A stretch of DNA of 64,000 nucleotides from an uncultured Clostridia bacterium. Its GTDB lineage: Bacteria; Bacillota; Clostridia; Lachnospirales; CAG-274. Position numbers and translations under genes: made by a program. How positions within the stretch are numbered: the stretch's first letter is position 1; every line of letters begins with the position of its first letter. The notes below the pieces were generated by a model that was not told where the DNA came from, did no database searches, and saw only the letters and a list, made by a program, of their open reading frames with translations. This document shows, piece by piece, positions 1-8,657 of the stretch. The stretch covers positions 44,409 through 108,408 of the forward strand of contig CATLIG010000005.1 of assembly GCA_949948985.1 (NCBI GenBank), read 5' to 3'.

Positions 1-1
1 C

Positions 2-436
2 AAAGATATGCTTATGGATATAAACAGCAAGATTAAACAAGGTATGCCTTGTCTGGCTGAATGCGGAGGATTTATGTATTTACATAAATCAATTAAAGAT
101 AAAGAAGGCAGAAGTTTTAAAATGGCGGGAATTGTTGACGGGGATGCTTTTTTCAGCGGAAAGCTTGTAAGATTTGGGTATGTTACTCTGACGCCAAACA
201 AAGATTGTTTTTTACTTAAAAAGGGTGAGAATATAAAAGCACACGAATTTCATTATTGGGACAGCACGGAAAACGGAAATTTATTTTTTGCTGAAAAACC
301 AAAAAAAAATGTTTGCTTTAACTGTATGTATGAGTACAAGAACTTTATTGGAGGATACCCGCATATTTTTTATTACTCAAATATGAATTTTGCTGAAAAT
401 TTTATAAAAAGGTGCGGAGAGTGGAAAAATTTATGA
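2..436 (+). CDS. cbiA: Cobyrinate a,c-diamide synthase, C-terminal part (runs off the left edge)
   Basis: The reading frame is open at the left edge, so only about the last 144 residues are present. They form the class I glutamine amidotransferase domain that supplies ammonia for ATP-dependent amidation of cobyrinate side chains a and c. The nucleophile cysteine lies in LAECGGFMYL near the start of the visible part, and the catalytic-histidine region appears as AHEFHYWD. The gene ends TGA at 434-436, overlapping the ATG of cobU (ATGA), which implies translational coupling. CbiP has the same domain, but a complete cbiP lies downstream at 4196, and the following gene order fits CbiA. The N-terminal ATPase half lies outside the window. 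Confidence 0.85.
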   Translation, partial: KDMLMDINSKIKQGMPCLAECGGFMYLHKSIKDKEGRSFKMAGIVDGDAFFSGKLVRFGYVTLTPNKDCFLLKKGENIKAHEFHYWDSTENGNLFFAEKPKKNVCFNCMYEYKNFIGGYPHIFYYSNMNFAENFIKRCGEWKNL

Positions 437-963
437 TTTTAATAACAGGAGGAAGCGGAAGCGGTAAAAGTGAATATGCTGAAAAAATTGCTGTACAGCT
501 AAAAAAGAGTCTTTTAACTGAAAAAATGATTTATATTGCTACAATGATGCCTTTGGATAATGAAACATTGAAAAAAATAGAAAGGCACAGAAAAATGAGA
601 TATGGAAAAGGGTTTTTGACAGAAGAATGTTATTGTGTCGAAGATATTAAAAAAAAGAGTGAGATGGGTTATTTTAAAGAGAGTATAATCCTTATTGAGT
701 GTATATCAAATCTTACGGCAAATGAGATTTTTTCATTTAAAAATAAAAATGCTTGTTGTGATATAGCAAATACCATAAAAAATATTAAGTCAAAATGTAT
801 GGAAATTATTATTGTTACAAATGAAGTTTTTTCAGACGGAGCAAAATATTCTTTTGAAACACTGGAGTATATGAAGTGTCTTGGAAAAATAAATTGTTAT
901 ATGGCAGAAATAGCGGACAAAGTGATTGAGGTTGTATGCGGTGTTCCTATATATATAAAGTAA
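433..963 (+). CDS. cobU: Adenosylcobinamide kinase / adenosylcobinamide-phosphate guanylyltransferase
   Basis: This 176-residue protein is close to the usual CobU length. CobU phosphorylates adenosylcobinamide and then transfers GMP from GTP, preparing the corrin for the lower ligand. A canonical P-loop GGSGSGKS is at residues 6-13. The segment IERHRKMR (49-56) matches the family region that carries the GMP-accepting histidine, here probably His52. The C-terminus (VTNEV, then ADKVIEVVCGVPIYIK) is family-typical. I prefer the ATG at 433 because it overlaps the cbiA stop as ATGA. A GTG at 421 in the same frame is possible but sits almost on top of the GGAG. Confidence 0.88.
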   Translation: MILITGGSGSGKSEYAEKIAVQLKKSLLTEKMIYIATMMPLDNETLKKIERHRKMRYGKGFLTEECYCVEDIKKKSEMGYFKESIILIECISNLTANEIFSFKNKNACCDIANTIKNIKSKCMEIIIVTNEVFSDGAKYSFETLEYMKCLGKINCYMAEIADKVIEVVCGVPIYIK

Positions 964-1010
964 TGAAAATTTTGCTGATTGCTATAGAATACTTTTCAGA
1001 GGTGTGATTT

Positions 1011-1757
1011 ATGTTTTTAAAGGCTTTTTTAATAGCTTTCTCAATGTACAGCCGAATACCTGTTCCAAAAACCGAATGGAATGAAAAAAATATGAGATAT
1101 GTTTTTTGTTTTTTTCCGCTTGTAGGAGTTGTTATTGGAGTTGTTGTTTGGGCGTTGGGAAATTTTCTTATGTATTTAAATTATGGCTCTTTGTTTTTTG
1201 CTTCTATAATGTCGGCAGTACCTATATTTATTACAGGAGGCATTCATTTTGACGGTTTTCTTGATACTCTTGATGGAATTAATTCTTATGCTGATAAAGA
1301 AAAAAAACTTGAAATTTTAAAAGACCCAAATTCGGGCGCTTTTGCGATAATGGGCGGAATTATGTATTTTGTTTTGTCTGTGGGATTTTGGAGTGAGGTT
1401 AATGAAAAGGCGCTTGATATTATTCCTTTTGGATATGTTTTATCAAGGGCTTTAAGCGGTTTTAGCGTGGTTTTATTTCCTCCTGCCAAAAAGACAGGAC
1501 TTGTATCTCTTTTTAAAAACAACGCTGATAAAATAAAAGTATGCGCTGTTATGGCGGTGTTTGTTACTATTGATTTGGCGGTTATGATATATATTGATGA
1601 TGCCATGGGCAGCTTTATGCTGTTTACGGCAGTGATATGCTTTTTATATCACTATTATAATTGTATGAGAAATTTTGGTGGGATTACAGGAGATTTGGCA
1701 GGGTATTTTTTACAGATATGCGAGCTGGCTTTTTTAGCCGTAAATGTTATTTTATAG
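1011..1757 (+). CDS. cobS: Adenosylcobinamide-GDP ribazoletransferase (cobalamin synthase)
   Basis: A 248-residue polytopic membrane protein that joins adenosylcobinamide-GDP to alpha-ribazole (phosphate), the last step of the nucleotide loop. The CobS signature GGIHFDGFLDTLDG is at residues 76-89, an acidic motif thought to bind Mg2+, followed by a DPNSGAFA-type segment. N-terminal SMYSRIPVP is also typical. Several hydrophobic segments follow. AGAGGTG at about 999-1005 precedes the ATG. It sits 47 bp after cobU, its functional partner. Confidence 0.92.
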   Translation: MFLKAFLIAFSMYSRIPVPKTEWNEKNMRYVFCFFPLVGVVIGVVVWALGNFLMYLNYGSLFFASIMSAVPIFITGGIHFDGFLDTLDGINSYADKEKKLEILKDPNSGAFAIMGGIMYFVLSVGFWSEVNEKALDIIPFGYVLSRALSGFSVVLFPPAKKTGLVSLFKNNADKIKVCAVMAVFVTIDLAVMIYIDDAMGSFMLFTAVICFLYHYYNCMRNFGGITGDLAGYFLQICELAFLAVNVIL

Positions 1758-1784
1758 TTTAATTTACTGAAAGGGAGGATTATA

Positions 1785-2114
1785 ATGATTCTTATAATAG
1801 GAGGGGCTTTTCAGGGAAAAAATGAGTTTGCGAAAAAAAAGTTTGGAGTTTGTTTCGAAAGGATTTTTGATGATTTTCACATAAAAATAAAAGAATATAT
1901 TATTAATGGCAAGAATGGGAATGAACTTATAAATAAAATATTTAACGGTGAGTTTGACATTATTATAAGCGATGAAATAGGCTGTGGAATTGTTCCCGTG
2001 GATAAATATGAAAGACTATGGAGAGAAGAAACAGGCAGAATGTTATGCGATATTGCTGAAAGATGTGATGAAGTATGGAGAGTATGCTGCGGTATAGGAA
2101 TTAAAATAAAATAG
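1785..2114 (+). CDS. Short CobU-like protein with degenerate P-loop
   Basis: A 109-residue protein that resembles a shortened CobU. The start MILIIGGAFQGKN (1-13) aligns with the CobU P-loop GGARSGKS, but the final Ser/Thr of Walker A is Asn. The second half, SDEIGCGIVPVDKYERLWRE (62-81) and DEVWRVCCGIGIKIK at the end, matches the CobU C-terminal half better than the complete cobU at 433 does. The central region with the GMP-accepting histidine is missing. It has a strong GGGAGG ribosome binding site and sits between cobS and cbiB. Its role is unknown: a non-catalytic partner of CobU, or a reduced nucleotide-binding protein. The reading frame is intact, so it is not an obvious pseudogene. Confidence 0.7.
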   Translation: MILIIGGAFQGKNEFAKKKFGVCFERIFDDFHIKIKEYIINGKNGNELINKIFNGEFDIIISDEIGCGIVPVDKYERLWREETGRMLCDIAERCDEVWRVCCGIGIKIK

Positions 2115-2173
2115 ATACGGCGATTTTATAATTTTTAAGTTGTTTGACTATGCAATAAGACAGGAATGATTTT

Positions 2174-3160
2174 ATGTTTGAGTATTCGATATACGCTTGT
2201 TTTATAGGTTTTTTGCTTGATATGGTTTTTGGTGACCCGAATTTTTCCTATCATCCTATAAGACTTATAGGAAAACTTATTGAAATATGTGAGATATTTT
2301 TCAGAAATATTTTTTCTGAATCTAAAAAAGGTCTTTTAACAGCGGGTTTTTGTTTGACAGTTTTAGTATGCAGTATTGTTTTCGGAGTTGTATTTTTTGC
2401 TATATTAATGTTTTACAAGATAAACGTCTATTTTGGAATTGTTTTTGAGAGTATAATTTGTTATTTTATGTTAGCGGCAAAATCTTTGAAAACTGAAAGT
2501 ATGAAAGTGTATGAAAAAATATCAAAAGGAGATATTGAGGGAGGAAGAAAAGCTGTTTCTATGATTGTTGGCAGAGATACAGAAAATCTTGATGAAAAAG
2601 GAATTATTAAGGCGACAGTTGAAACAGTTGCTGAAAATTTATCCGATGGTGTTATAGCACCTCTTTTATATATTCTGCTTGGAGGAGGAGCTTTAGGAGC
2701 TTTGTACAAAGGGATTAATACTATGGATTCTATGGTGGGGTATAAAAATGAAAAGTATATTTTTTTTGGAAAATCCGCGGCTAAACTTGATGATATTATG
2801 AATTTTATAGCTTCGAGAATTTCTGCTTTTATGATGATTTTAGCAAGCTTTATTTTGTGTATGGATTATAAAAATGCTTTTTATGTTTTTAAAAGAGATA
2901 GATTTAATCACGCAAGTCCAAATTCGGCACAGACGGAGGCGGTATGTGCCGGCGCTCTTGGCGTACAGCTTTCGGGAAACGCTTATTATTTTGGAAAGCT
3001 TTACAAAAAGCCTTTTATAGGGGATGATGTAAATCCTATAGAACCTAAAAATATTATAGACGTAAATAGGCTTATGTATTTATCCGTTTTTATTTTTTTA
3101 TTTATATTTGGAGGAATTTTAATTTTTATTCATATTTTTATTGGAGGCGGTTTGCTTTGA
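2174..3160 (+). CDS. cbiB: Adenosylcobinamide-phosphate synthase
   Basis: A 328-residue integral membrane protein that attaches (R)-1-aminopropan-2-ol O-phosphate, made by CobD next door, to adenosylcobyrate. Family motifs are GDPNFSYHPIRLIGK (20-34), the central VAENLSDGVIAPLLY with TMDSMVGYKNEKY, and NHASPNSAQTEAVCAGALGV with the GDD near the end. Length and several hydrophobic segments fit the family. The stop TGA at 3158-3160 overlaps the TTG start of cobD. Confidence 0.92.
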   Translation: MFEYSIYACFIGFLLDMVFGDPNFSYHPIRLIGKLIEICEIFFRNIFSESKKGLLTAGFCLTVLVCSIVFGVVFFAILMFYKINVYFGIVFESIICYFMLAAKSLKTESMKVYEKISKGDIEGGRKAVSMIVGRDTENLDEKGIIKATVETVAENLSDGVIAPLLYILLGGGALGALYKGINTMDSMVGYKNEKYIFFGKSAAKLDDIMNFIASRISAFMMILASFILCMDYKNAFYVFKRDRFNHASPNSAQTEAVCAGALGVQLSGNAYYFGKLYKKPFIGDDVNPIEPKNIIDVNRLMYLSVFIFLFIFGGILIFIHIFIGGGLL

Positions 3161-4233
3161 CAAAAATTCACGGAGGAGATATTTATTCTTTGGGAAAAAA
3201 AGTTATTGATTTTTCATCAAATATAAATCCTTTGGGAATTAATGATGAAATTATTTCGGCTTTAAAAAAAGGTATTTATAATATTAAATTTTATCCGGAT
3301 GTTGAGTGTGGCGAACTGAGAAATGTTATTTCGCAAAAAGAAAGTATTGATAAAAAATATATTATATGCGGAAACGGTGCGGCAGAGCTGATTTATAATA
3401 TTGTTTTAGCGATAATGCCAAAAAAAGCGCTTTTTACAGCGCCGTCTTTTTTTGAGTATGAACGGGCTGTAAATATTATACAAGGAGAAAAGAAATATTA
3501 TTTTTTGAAATATGAAAATGATTTTGATATTTTTGAGAACATACTTGATTATATTGATAACAGCATTGATATGGTTTTTATATGTAATCCTAATAATCCT
3601 ACAGGAAGATGTGTAAAAAAAGAAATTATTTTAAAAGTTATTGAAAAATGTGAGAAAAACAGTATATTCGCTGTTATTGATGAGTGTTTTATGGATTTTG
3701 TGGATAACAGGGAAAAATATTCGGCTTTGGAATATTTAGATGAATACAGGAATTTTATGATATTAAAATCCTTTACGAAAGTATACGCTATACCAGGGTT
3801 AAGGCTTGGATACGCTCTTTGCTCTGACTGTGATATTATTGAAAAAATGTATTTGTCAAGACAGCCATGGAGTGTTTCCTCATTTGCGCAAAAAGCCGGT
3901 ATCGCTGCTTTTGAAAACAGAGATTTTGTAAAAAAAACAGTTGATTTTATTTCCAATGAAAGAGAATATATAATAAAGCAGTTTGAAAGGCTTAAAATAA
4001 AATATATTAATTCCAAAGCTAATTATATTTTATTTAAAAGCGAAATAAATTTAGACGAAAAGCTCTTAAAATATGGTATACTGATTAGAAATTGTGATAA
4101 TTATATAGGCCTTGGCAAGGGATATTATAGAATAGCGGTAAAACGCCATAATGAAAATAAATTGCTTATTAAAGCTATAGAGGAGGTATACGGCAGTGGC
4201 AATGTCGATTATGATACAAGGAACAATGTCTAA
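3157..4233 (+). CDS. cobD: Threonine-phosphate decarboxylase
   Basis: A 358-residue fold-type I PLP enzyme that decarboxylates L-threonine O-3-phosphate to the aminopropanol phosphate linker of cobalamin. The N-terminus IHGGDIY...DFSSNINPLG is diagnostic of CobD within the HisC-like aminotransferases. NPNNPTG is at 144-150 and the Schiff-base lysine is Lys208 in SFTKVYAIPGLRLGY. The TTG start at 3157 overlaps the cbiB stop (TTGA) and has GGAGG at 3143-3147. The 3' end overlaps cbiP by 38 bp. HisC is the main alternative, but the context and N-terminus favour CobD. Confidence 0.92.
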   Translation: MTKIHGGDIYSLGKKVIDFSSNINPLGINDEIISALKKGIYNIKFYPDVECGELRNVISQKESIDKKYIICGNGAAELIYNIVLAIMPKKALFTAPSFFEYERAVNIIQGEKKYYFLKYENDFDIFENILDYIDNSIDMVFICNPNNPTGRCVKKEIILKVIEKCEKNSIFAVIDECFMDFVDNREKYSALEYLDEYRNFMILKSFTKVYAIPGLRLGYALCSDCDIIEKMYLSRQPWSVSSFAQKAGIAAFENRDFVKKTVDFISNEREYIIKQFERLKIKYINSKANYILFKSEINLDEKLLKYGILIRNCDNYIGLGKGYYRIAVKRHNENKLLIKAIEEVYGSGNVDYDTRNNV

Positions 4234-5710
4234 TGTAGGAAAAAGTATTCTTACAGCGGCTTTATGCCGTATTTTTAAAAATGATGGATACAGGACGACT
4301 CCTTTTAAGGCTCAGAATATGGCTCTTAATTCTTTTGTTACAAAAGACGCTCTTGAAATGGGAAGAGCGCAGGTTATTCAAGCGGAAGCGGCGGGAATTG
4401 AGCCGTCTGTACTTATGAACCCTATACTTTTAAAACCAACGGGAGATATGGAATCTCAAGTTATTGTAAATGGTAAAGCTATTGGGAATATGACAGCTAA
4501 AGAATACTATAAAAATAAAAAAAAGTTTATTCCTGATATTATGAAAGCTTATAATTTTTTAGATAAGGAATATGATATTATTGTTATTGAGGGGGCGGGA
4601 AGTCCCGCTGAAATTAATCTTAAAGACGACGATATTGTGAATATGGGTATGGCAAGGCTTGCCGAGGCTCCTGTTTTGCTTGTTGGCGATATTGACAGGG
4701 GAGGGGTATTTGCCCAGCTTATAGGAACTGTAGACCTTTTGGAAGATAACGAAAAATGTTATATCAAGGGAATGATTGTAAATAAATTCAGAGGTGATAA
4801 GGAAATATTAAAAACAGGTATTGATATGCTTGAAAAACTGGCGAAAAAGCCTGTTATAGGTATTGTTCCTTATATGAACTGCGATATTGATGACGAGGAC
4901 AGTTTATCCGAGAGATTTAAAAGAAAAAGAGAGGGAGGAATTATTGACATAGTTGTTATAAAACTCCCAAGAATATCAAATTTTACGGATTTTAACGCTT
5001 TAGAGCGTTTTGATGAAATAAATTTATATTATGCGGAAAATGCCGATGAAATTAAAGACCCTGATATTCTTATTATTCCCGGAACAAAAAATACGTCAGG
5101 TGATTTGAAATGGCTCCGTGAAAAAAATTTTGATGAAAAAATTAAATATCTAGCTTTGAAAGAAAAAATTATTTTTGGTATTTGCGGTGGTTTTCAGATA
5201 CTTGGTGAAAAAATTTATGATTATGACGGAAGTGGAAATAGAAGAATATATGACGGAATAGGTCTTTTGCCAATAAATACAAATTTTGAGCCGGAAAAGA
5301 TAAAAACAAGGGTAAAAGGAAAATTTATAAATATCGGAGGAGTACTGGAAGAACTCTCAGGTGTTGAGTTTGAGGGCTATGAAATTCATAACGGTGTTTC
5401 TGAAATTATTGGAAATGCGGAAAATATGAGTATTTTATATTCTGATAATTTTAAAGGGGAAAAGGTTGACGGTGTGAGTGTTAAAAATATATATGGAACT
5501 TATATACACGGTATTTTTGACAAAGAATGTGTTGTCCGAAAAATTATTTTGGCGGTTATGAGAAAGAAAGGCATTAATAATAAGGCTGTTAAGAATTTTA
5601 ATATGGAAGAGTACAAAAGAAATCAGTATGATTTGCTCGCTGAAACAGTCAGGAAAAATGTTGATATGGATATGATTTATAAAATATTGAAAGAGGGAAT
5701 AAAACAGTGA
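4196..5710 (+). CDS. cbiP: Cobyric acid synthase
   Basis: A 504-residue enzyme that amidates side chains b, d, e and g of adenosylcobyrinate a,c-diamide with glutamine and ATP. The N-terminal ATP-binding domain starts MIQGTMSNVGKS (6-17). The C-terminal type 3 glutamine amidotransferase domain has its nucleophile at Cys330 in FGICGGFQILG, and YGTYIHGIFD carries the histidine region. The GTG at 4196 is chosen because AGGAGG (4181-4186) lies 9 bp upstream; an in-frame ATG at 4202 is an alternative. The start lies inside the cobD 3' end. The stop overlaps the GTG of hemB (GTGA). Confidence 0.93.
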   Translation: MAMSIMIQGTMSNVGKSILTAALCRIFKNDGYRTTPFKAQNMALNSFVTKDALEMGRAQVIQAEAAGIEPSVLMNPILLKPTGDMESQVIVNGKAIGNMTAKEYYKNKKKFIPDIMKAYNFLDKEYDIIVIEGAGSPAEINLKDDDIVNMGMARLAEAPVLLVGDIDRGGVFAQLIGTVDLLEDNEKCYIKGMIVNKFRGDKEILKTGIDMLEKLAKKPVIGIVPYMNCDIDDEDSLSERFKRKREGGIIDIVVIKLPRISNFTDFNALERFDEINLYYAENADEIKDPDILIIPGTKNTSGDLKWLREKNFDEKIKYLALKEKIIFGICGGFQILGEKIYDYDGSGNRRIYDGIGLLPINTNFEPEKIKTRVKGKFINIGGVLEELSGVEFEGYEIHNGVSEIIGNAENMSILYSDNFKGEKVDGVSVKNIYGTYIHGIFDKECVVRKIILAVMRKKGINNKAVKNFNMEEYKRNQYDLLAETVRKNVDMDMIYKILKEGIKQ

Positions 5711-6696
5711 AACAGAAAATTTTACAAAGACCAAGAAGGTTAAGAAAGTCAGATATATTAAGAAGTATGGTTAGAGAAACGAGAATTTCAAAGGATAGTC
5801 TTGTATATCCTTTTTTTGTTACAGAGGGAAATAATATAAAAGAAGAAATTAAAACTATGCCGGGACAGTACAGGTGGAGTGTAGACAGGCTTTCTGAGCT
5901 TTTTAAAGAACTTTCTGAACATGGGGTAAAATCTGTGCTTATATTTGGAATACCGGATAAAAAAGATGAGTGCGGAAGCGGAGCGTGGAGTAAAGATGGT
6001 ATTATACAAAAAGCGCTTAGATATATTAAAAAAAATTTTCCTGATATATTCTGTGTGACGGACGTTTGTATGTGTGAGTATACATCTCACGGACATTGCG
6101 GTATACTTGACGGGGATTATGTGGATAATGACAAAACATTGGAGGTACTGGCAAAGACTGCCTTATCTCATGCTGAAGCGGGTGCGGATATGGTAGCGCC
6201 GTCCGATATGATGGACGGAAGAATAGGCGCTATACGAAAAGAACTTGATAAGAACGAATTTTACAATATACCGATAATGGCTTATTCGGTAAAATATTCA
6301 TCGGCATTTTACGGGCCTTTCAGAGATGCCGCTGATTCCGCTCCGTCTTTCGGTGACAGAAAAAGTTATCAGATGGATTTTCATAATGTAAGGGAAGCTA
6401 TAATTGAGTCTGGGCTTGATATAAGCGAAGGCGCAGATATTTTAATGGTAAAGCCAGGTATGGCTTATCTTGATGTATTGACTAAAATTAAGGAGAAGTT
6501 TAATAAGCCTGTCGCTTTGTACAGTGTGAGCGGAGAGTATTCAATGATTAAGGCGGGAGCTAAGCTTGGGTATATTGATGAAATGTCGGTTGTCGGAGAA
6601 AGTGCTGTTTGTATGTATAGGGCAGGCGCGGATATTCTCATTACATATTATGCTATGGAAATAGCCGGACTTATAGACGAGGGTAAAATAGGATAG
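5707..6696 (+). CDS. hemB: Porphobilinogen synthase (delta-aminolevulinate dehydratase)
   Basis: A 329-residue enzyme that condenses two 5-aminolevulinate molecules to porphobilinogen, the first pyrrole of all tetrapyrroles. The metal site CMCEYTSHGHC has Cys121, Cys123 and Cys131, the zinc-type arrangement. The Schiff-base lysines are Lys196 (AYSVKYSSAFYGPFRDAA) and Lys249 (ILMVKPG). It is coupled to cbiP through a GTGA overlap, so precursor supply is tied to cobalamin synthesis; other hem genes are not in this window. The stop codon TAG at 6694-6696 coincides with the beginning of a family D repeat end, so the original 3' end may have been slightly different. Confidence 0.95.
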   Translation: MKQKILQRPRRLRKSDILRSMVRETRISKDSLVYPFFVTEGNNIKEEIKTMPGQYRWSVDRLSELFKELSEHGVKSVLIFGIPDKKDECGSGAWSKDGIIQKALRYIKKNFPDIFCVTDVCMCEYTSHGHCGILDGDYVDNDKTLEVLAKTALSHAEAGADMVAPSDMMDGRIGAIRKELDKNEFYNIPIMAYSVKYSSAFYGPFRDAADSAPSFGDRKSYQMDFHNVREAIIESGLDISEGADILMVKPGMAYLDVLTKIKEKFNKPVALYSVSGEYSMIKAGAKLGYIDEMSVVGESAVCMYRAGADILITYYAMEIAGLIDEGKIG

Positions 6697-6745
6697 ACTT
6701 GTTTGCAAGCGTTGAAGACTGACAGAAAAAGGTTTGTCAAGCAAC
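6694..6745. repeat. Family D repeat end, partial
   Basis: ATAGACTTGTTT directly at the hemB stop matches the D family terminus seen intact at 53865 and 51389. About 40 bp of D-like sequence follows, including a TTTGTCAAG stretch, but no clear right end is visible before the cobO ribosome binding site. It is probably a decayed or truncated copy. Confidence 0.45.
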
Positions 6746-6774
6746 ATTGCATATAATAAAAGGAGGCGCTGATT

Positions 6775-7305
6775 TTGAATTGCAAAGGTCTTATTCATAT
6801 TTATTTTGGAAACGGAAAAGGAAAAACAACTGCTGCTATTGGTCTTTCGGTACGATGCGCCGGAGGAGGCGGAAAAGTTTTATTCTGTCAGTTTTTAAAA
6901 GACGGTTTAAGCGGTGAAATTAACGCACTGAAAAAAGTTGATGGAATTAAAATTATTGACGGATATGAAAAAATAAAGTTCATCAAATATATGACGGAAG
7001 AAGAAAAAAAAGCTGCTGAAATATTTTATAAAAATCAATTTAATGATATAGTCAATATAGTTAATAAAGAGGAATTTGATTTACTTGTGCTTGACGAAAT
7101 TATTGATGCTTTAAATATTGGTTTTTTGGATTTAGATGAAGTATTGAGATTTCTTGAAAACAGACCTATTGGTCTTGAGGTTGCTCTTACAGGAAGAAAA
7201 CCCGACAGCAGACTTTTTGATATTGCCGATTATGTATCGGATGTATTAAAAATAAAGCATCCTTTTGACAAGGGAATTGGTTCAAGAAAAATGATTGAAA
7301 AATAG
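6775..7305 (+). CDS. cobO: Corrinoid (cob(I)yrinate a,c-diamide) adenosyltransferase, CobO/BtuR type
   Basis: A 176-residue protein that transfers the 5'-deoxyadenosyl group of ATP to the reduced cobalt of corrinoids. The inverted-type P-loop YFGNGKGKTTAA occupies residues 10-21, and LLVLDEIIDALNIG matches the family's second motif. C-terminal ALTGRKPDSRLFDIADYVSD is CobO-typical. It starts with TTG at 6775, 8 bp after AGGAGG at 6761-6766. An ATG is absent at this position, and the alignment with the family starts here. It is separated from hemB by 78 bp of repeat-derived sequence. Confidence 0.92.
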   Translation: MNCKGLIHIYFGNGKGKTTAAIGLSVRCAGGGGKVLFCQFLKDGLSGEINALKKVDGIKIIDGYEKIKFIKYMTEEEKKAAEIFYKNQFNDIVNIVNKEEFDLLVLDEIIDALNIGFLDLDEVLRFLENRPIGLEVALTGRKPDSRLFDIADYVSDVLKIKHPFDKGIGSRKMIEK

Positions 7306-7329
7306 GTTTGTAAAAATAGAGGGTAATTG

Positions 7330-7503
7330 TTCTATATTAGACTTCTTTTGAAATTTCACACTTGCATAGATATTGCGAAAAAATATTTAATTCAATTCTC
7401 TTATTAATGCTAAAGGCGTTTAAAAAGAAAAACGCCTTTAGCTAAAACATTGAATGAAATATTTTTTTGTTGGATTGCACTAAAAATTTTGAGAATTGCT
7501 ATA
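7330..7503. repeat. Mosaic of family E, B and C repeat fragments upstream of cobT
   Basis: The gap 7306-7541 holds no gene. It contains an E-type left end (TA then GACTTCTTTTGAAA at about 7340), a B-type core with GAAAAAATATTT and a perfect 11-bp stem (7411-7421 with 7430-7440), then TGAATGAAATATTTTTTT. It ends with a C-type end, TTGCACTAAAAATTTTGAG and GAATTGCTATA at about 7474-7503. The C end closely resembles the one at 29390-29421. The strong stem could also affect read-through from cobO into cobT. Confidence 0.6.
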
Positions 7504-7541
7504 TGTACATAGGGAAAGTATTAGTATTGGCGGTGATTTTT

Positions 7542-8603
7542 TTGAAACTTGAAGAAGCTGTAAAAAATATAAAATGTTCTGATAAAGATATAATGAAAAA
7601 GTCGGAAGAATATTGGATTTCTATAGCTAAGCCTTTATTCAGTCTTGGAAAACTTGAAACTGTTATTACAAAAATAGCAGGGATAAAGAGGTCTTTGAAA
7701 TATAGTATTGATAAAAAAGCTCTTGTTGTTATGTGCGCTGATAATGGTGTTGTCGAAGAAGGTGTTACTCAGACAGGGCAGGAGGTTACGGCTGTTGTAA
7801 CGGAAAATTTTACAAGGGGTCTTACAAGCGCTTGTATTATGTCGGAAATGGCAGGTGTTGATGTATTTCCTGTTGATATAGGTGTTTCTGTTGATATTAA
7901 AAATGTTACGGATAAAAAAATAAAAATAGCTTACGGAACAAAAAATATGGCGAAAGAACCGGCTATGACAAGGAAACAGGCAATAAAAGCAGTTGAGGTC
8001 GGCATAAACAAAATTATATCTCTTAAAGAAAAAGGATATCAGATTATAGCTACAGGAGAAATGGGAATAGGAAATACTACATCAAGCAGTGCGGTAACGT
8101 CGGTTATTTTTAATGTGCCGGTTGAAAATGTTACGGGAAAAGGAGCGGGTCTTACAAAAGAGGGATTAATAAAAAAAATAAGTACGATAAAGAAGGCTAT
8201 TGAAATTAACAGACCTGATAAAGATGACCCTATAGATGTTCTATCAAAGGTAGGAGGTTTGGATATTGCGGGTCTTACGGGAGTTTTTATAGGAGGAGCT
8301 GTATGTGGCATTCCTGTTATTATTGATGGGTTTATTTCAGCGGTGAGCGCTGTTTTAGCAATTATGATATGCCCAAAGGTAATTGACTATATTATTGCGT
8401 CTCATGTTTCAAAAGAGCCTGCCGGAAAGTTTATACTTGAAAAGTTGGGTCTTTCACCTATAATTACTGCTGATATGTGCCTTGGAGAAGGTACAGGAGC
8501 TGTTTGTCTATGCCCTCTTCTGGATATGGCCTATGGAGTATATTCAAGGATGCACACTTTTAAAAACTGGAATGGCAATGAAACCTATAAAATATTGGAA
8601 TAA
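7542..8603 (+). CDS. cobT: Nicotinate-nucleotide--dimethylbenzimidazole phosphoribosyltransferase
   Basis: A 353-residue enzyme that makes alpha-ribazole phosphate from nicotinate mononucleotide and the lower-ligand base. Family motifs include VVMCADNGVVEEGVTQTG, GEMGIGNTTSSSA and the C-terminal CLGEGTGAVCLCPLLDMA with the catalytic glutamate. I place the start at the TTG at 7542: the GGTGAT-T tract-TTG arrangement is the same as that of fmt at 32384, and the length then fits the family. An open frame extends upstream to a TTG at 7467, but that part is repeat DNA. Context: lower-ligand activation for cobS and cobC. Confidence 0.92.
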   Translation: MKLEEAVKNIKCSDKDIMKKSEEYWISIAKPLFSLGKLETVITKIAGIKRSLKYSIDKKALVVMCADNGVVEEGVTQTGQEVTAVVTENFTRGLTSACIMSEMAGVDVFPVDIGVSVDIKNVTDKKIKIAYGTKNMAKEPAMTRKQAIKAVEVGINKIISLKEKGYQIIATGEMGIGNTTSSSAVTSVIFNVPVENVTGKGAGLTKEGLIKKISTIKKAIEINRPDKDDPIDVLSKVGGLDIAGLTGVFIGGAVCGIPVIIDGFISAVSAVLAIMICPKVIDYIIASHVSKEPAGKFILEKLGLSPIITADMCLGEGTGAVCLCPLLDMAYGVYSRMHTFKNWNGNETYKILE

Positions 8604-8657
8604 AATACTTGTTTGATGATATCTAAAGTATTGAATAGCTGATAAGGAGAAAACAGA

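Noticed and set aside
7467..7541. N-terminal extension of CobT
   Set aside because: It is repeat DNA without a ribosome binding site; the TTG at 7542 fits the family start.
7306..7541. Cobalamin riboswitch upstream of cobT
   Set aside because: No B12-box-like sequence seen; the hairpins belong to the repeat families. A riboswitch may exist upstream of the window.
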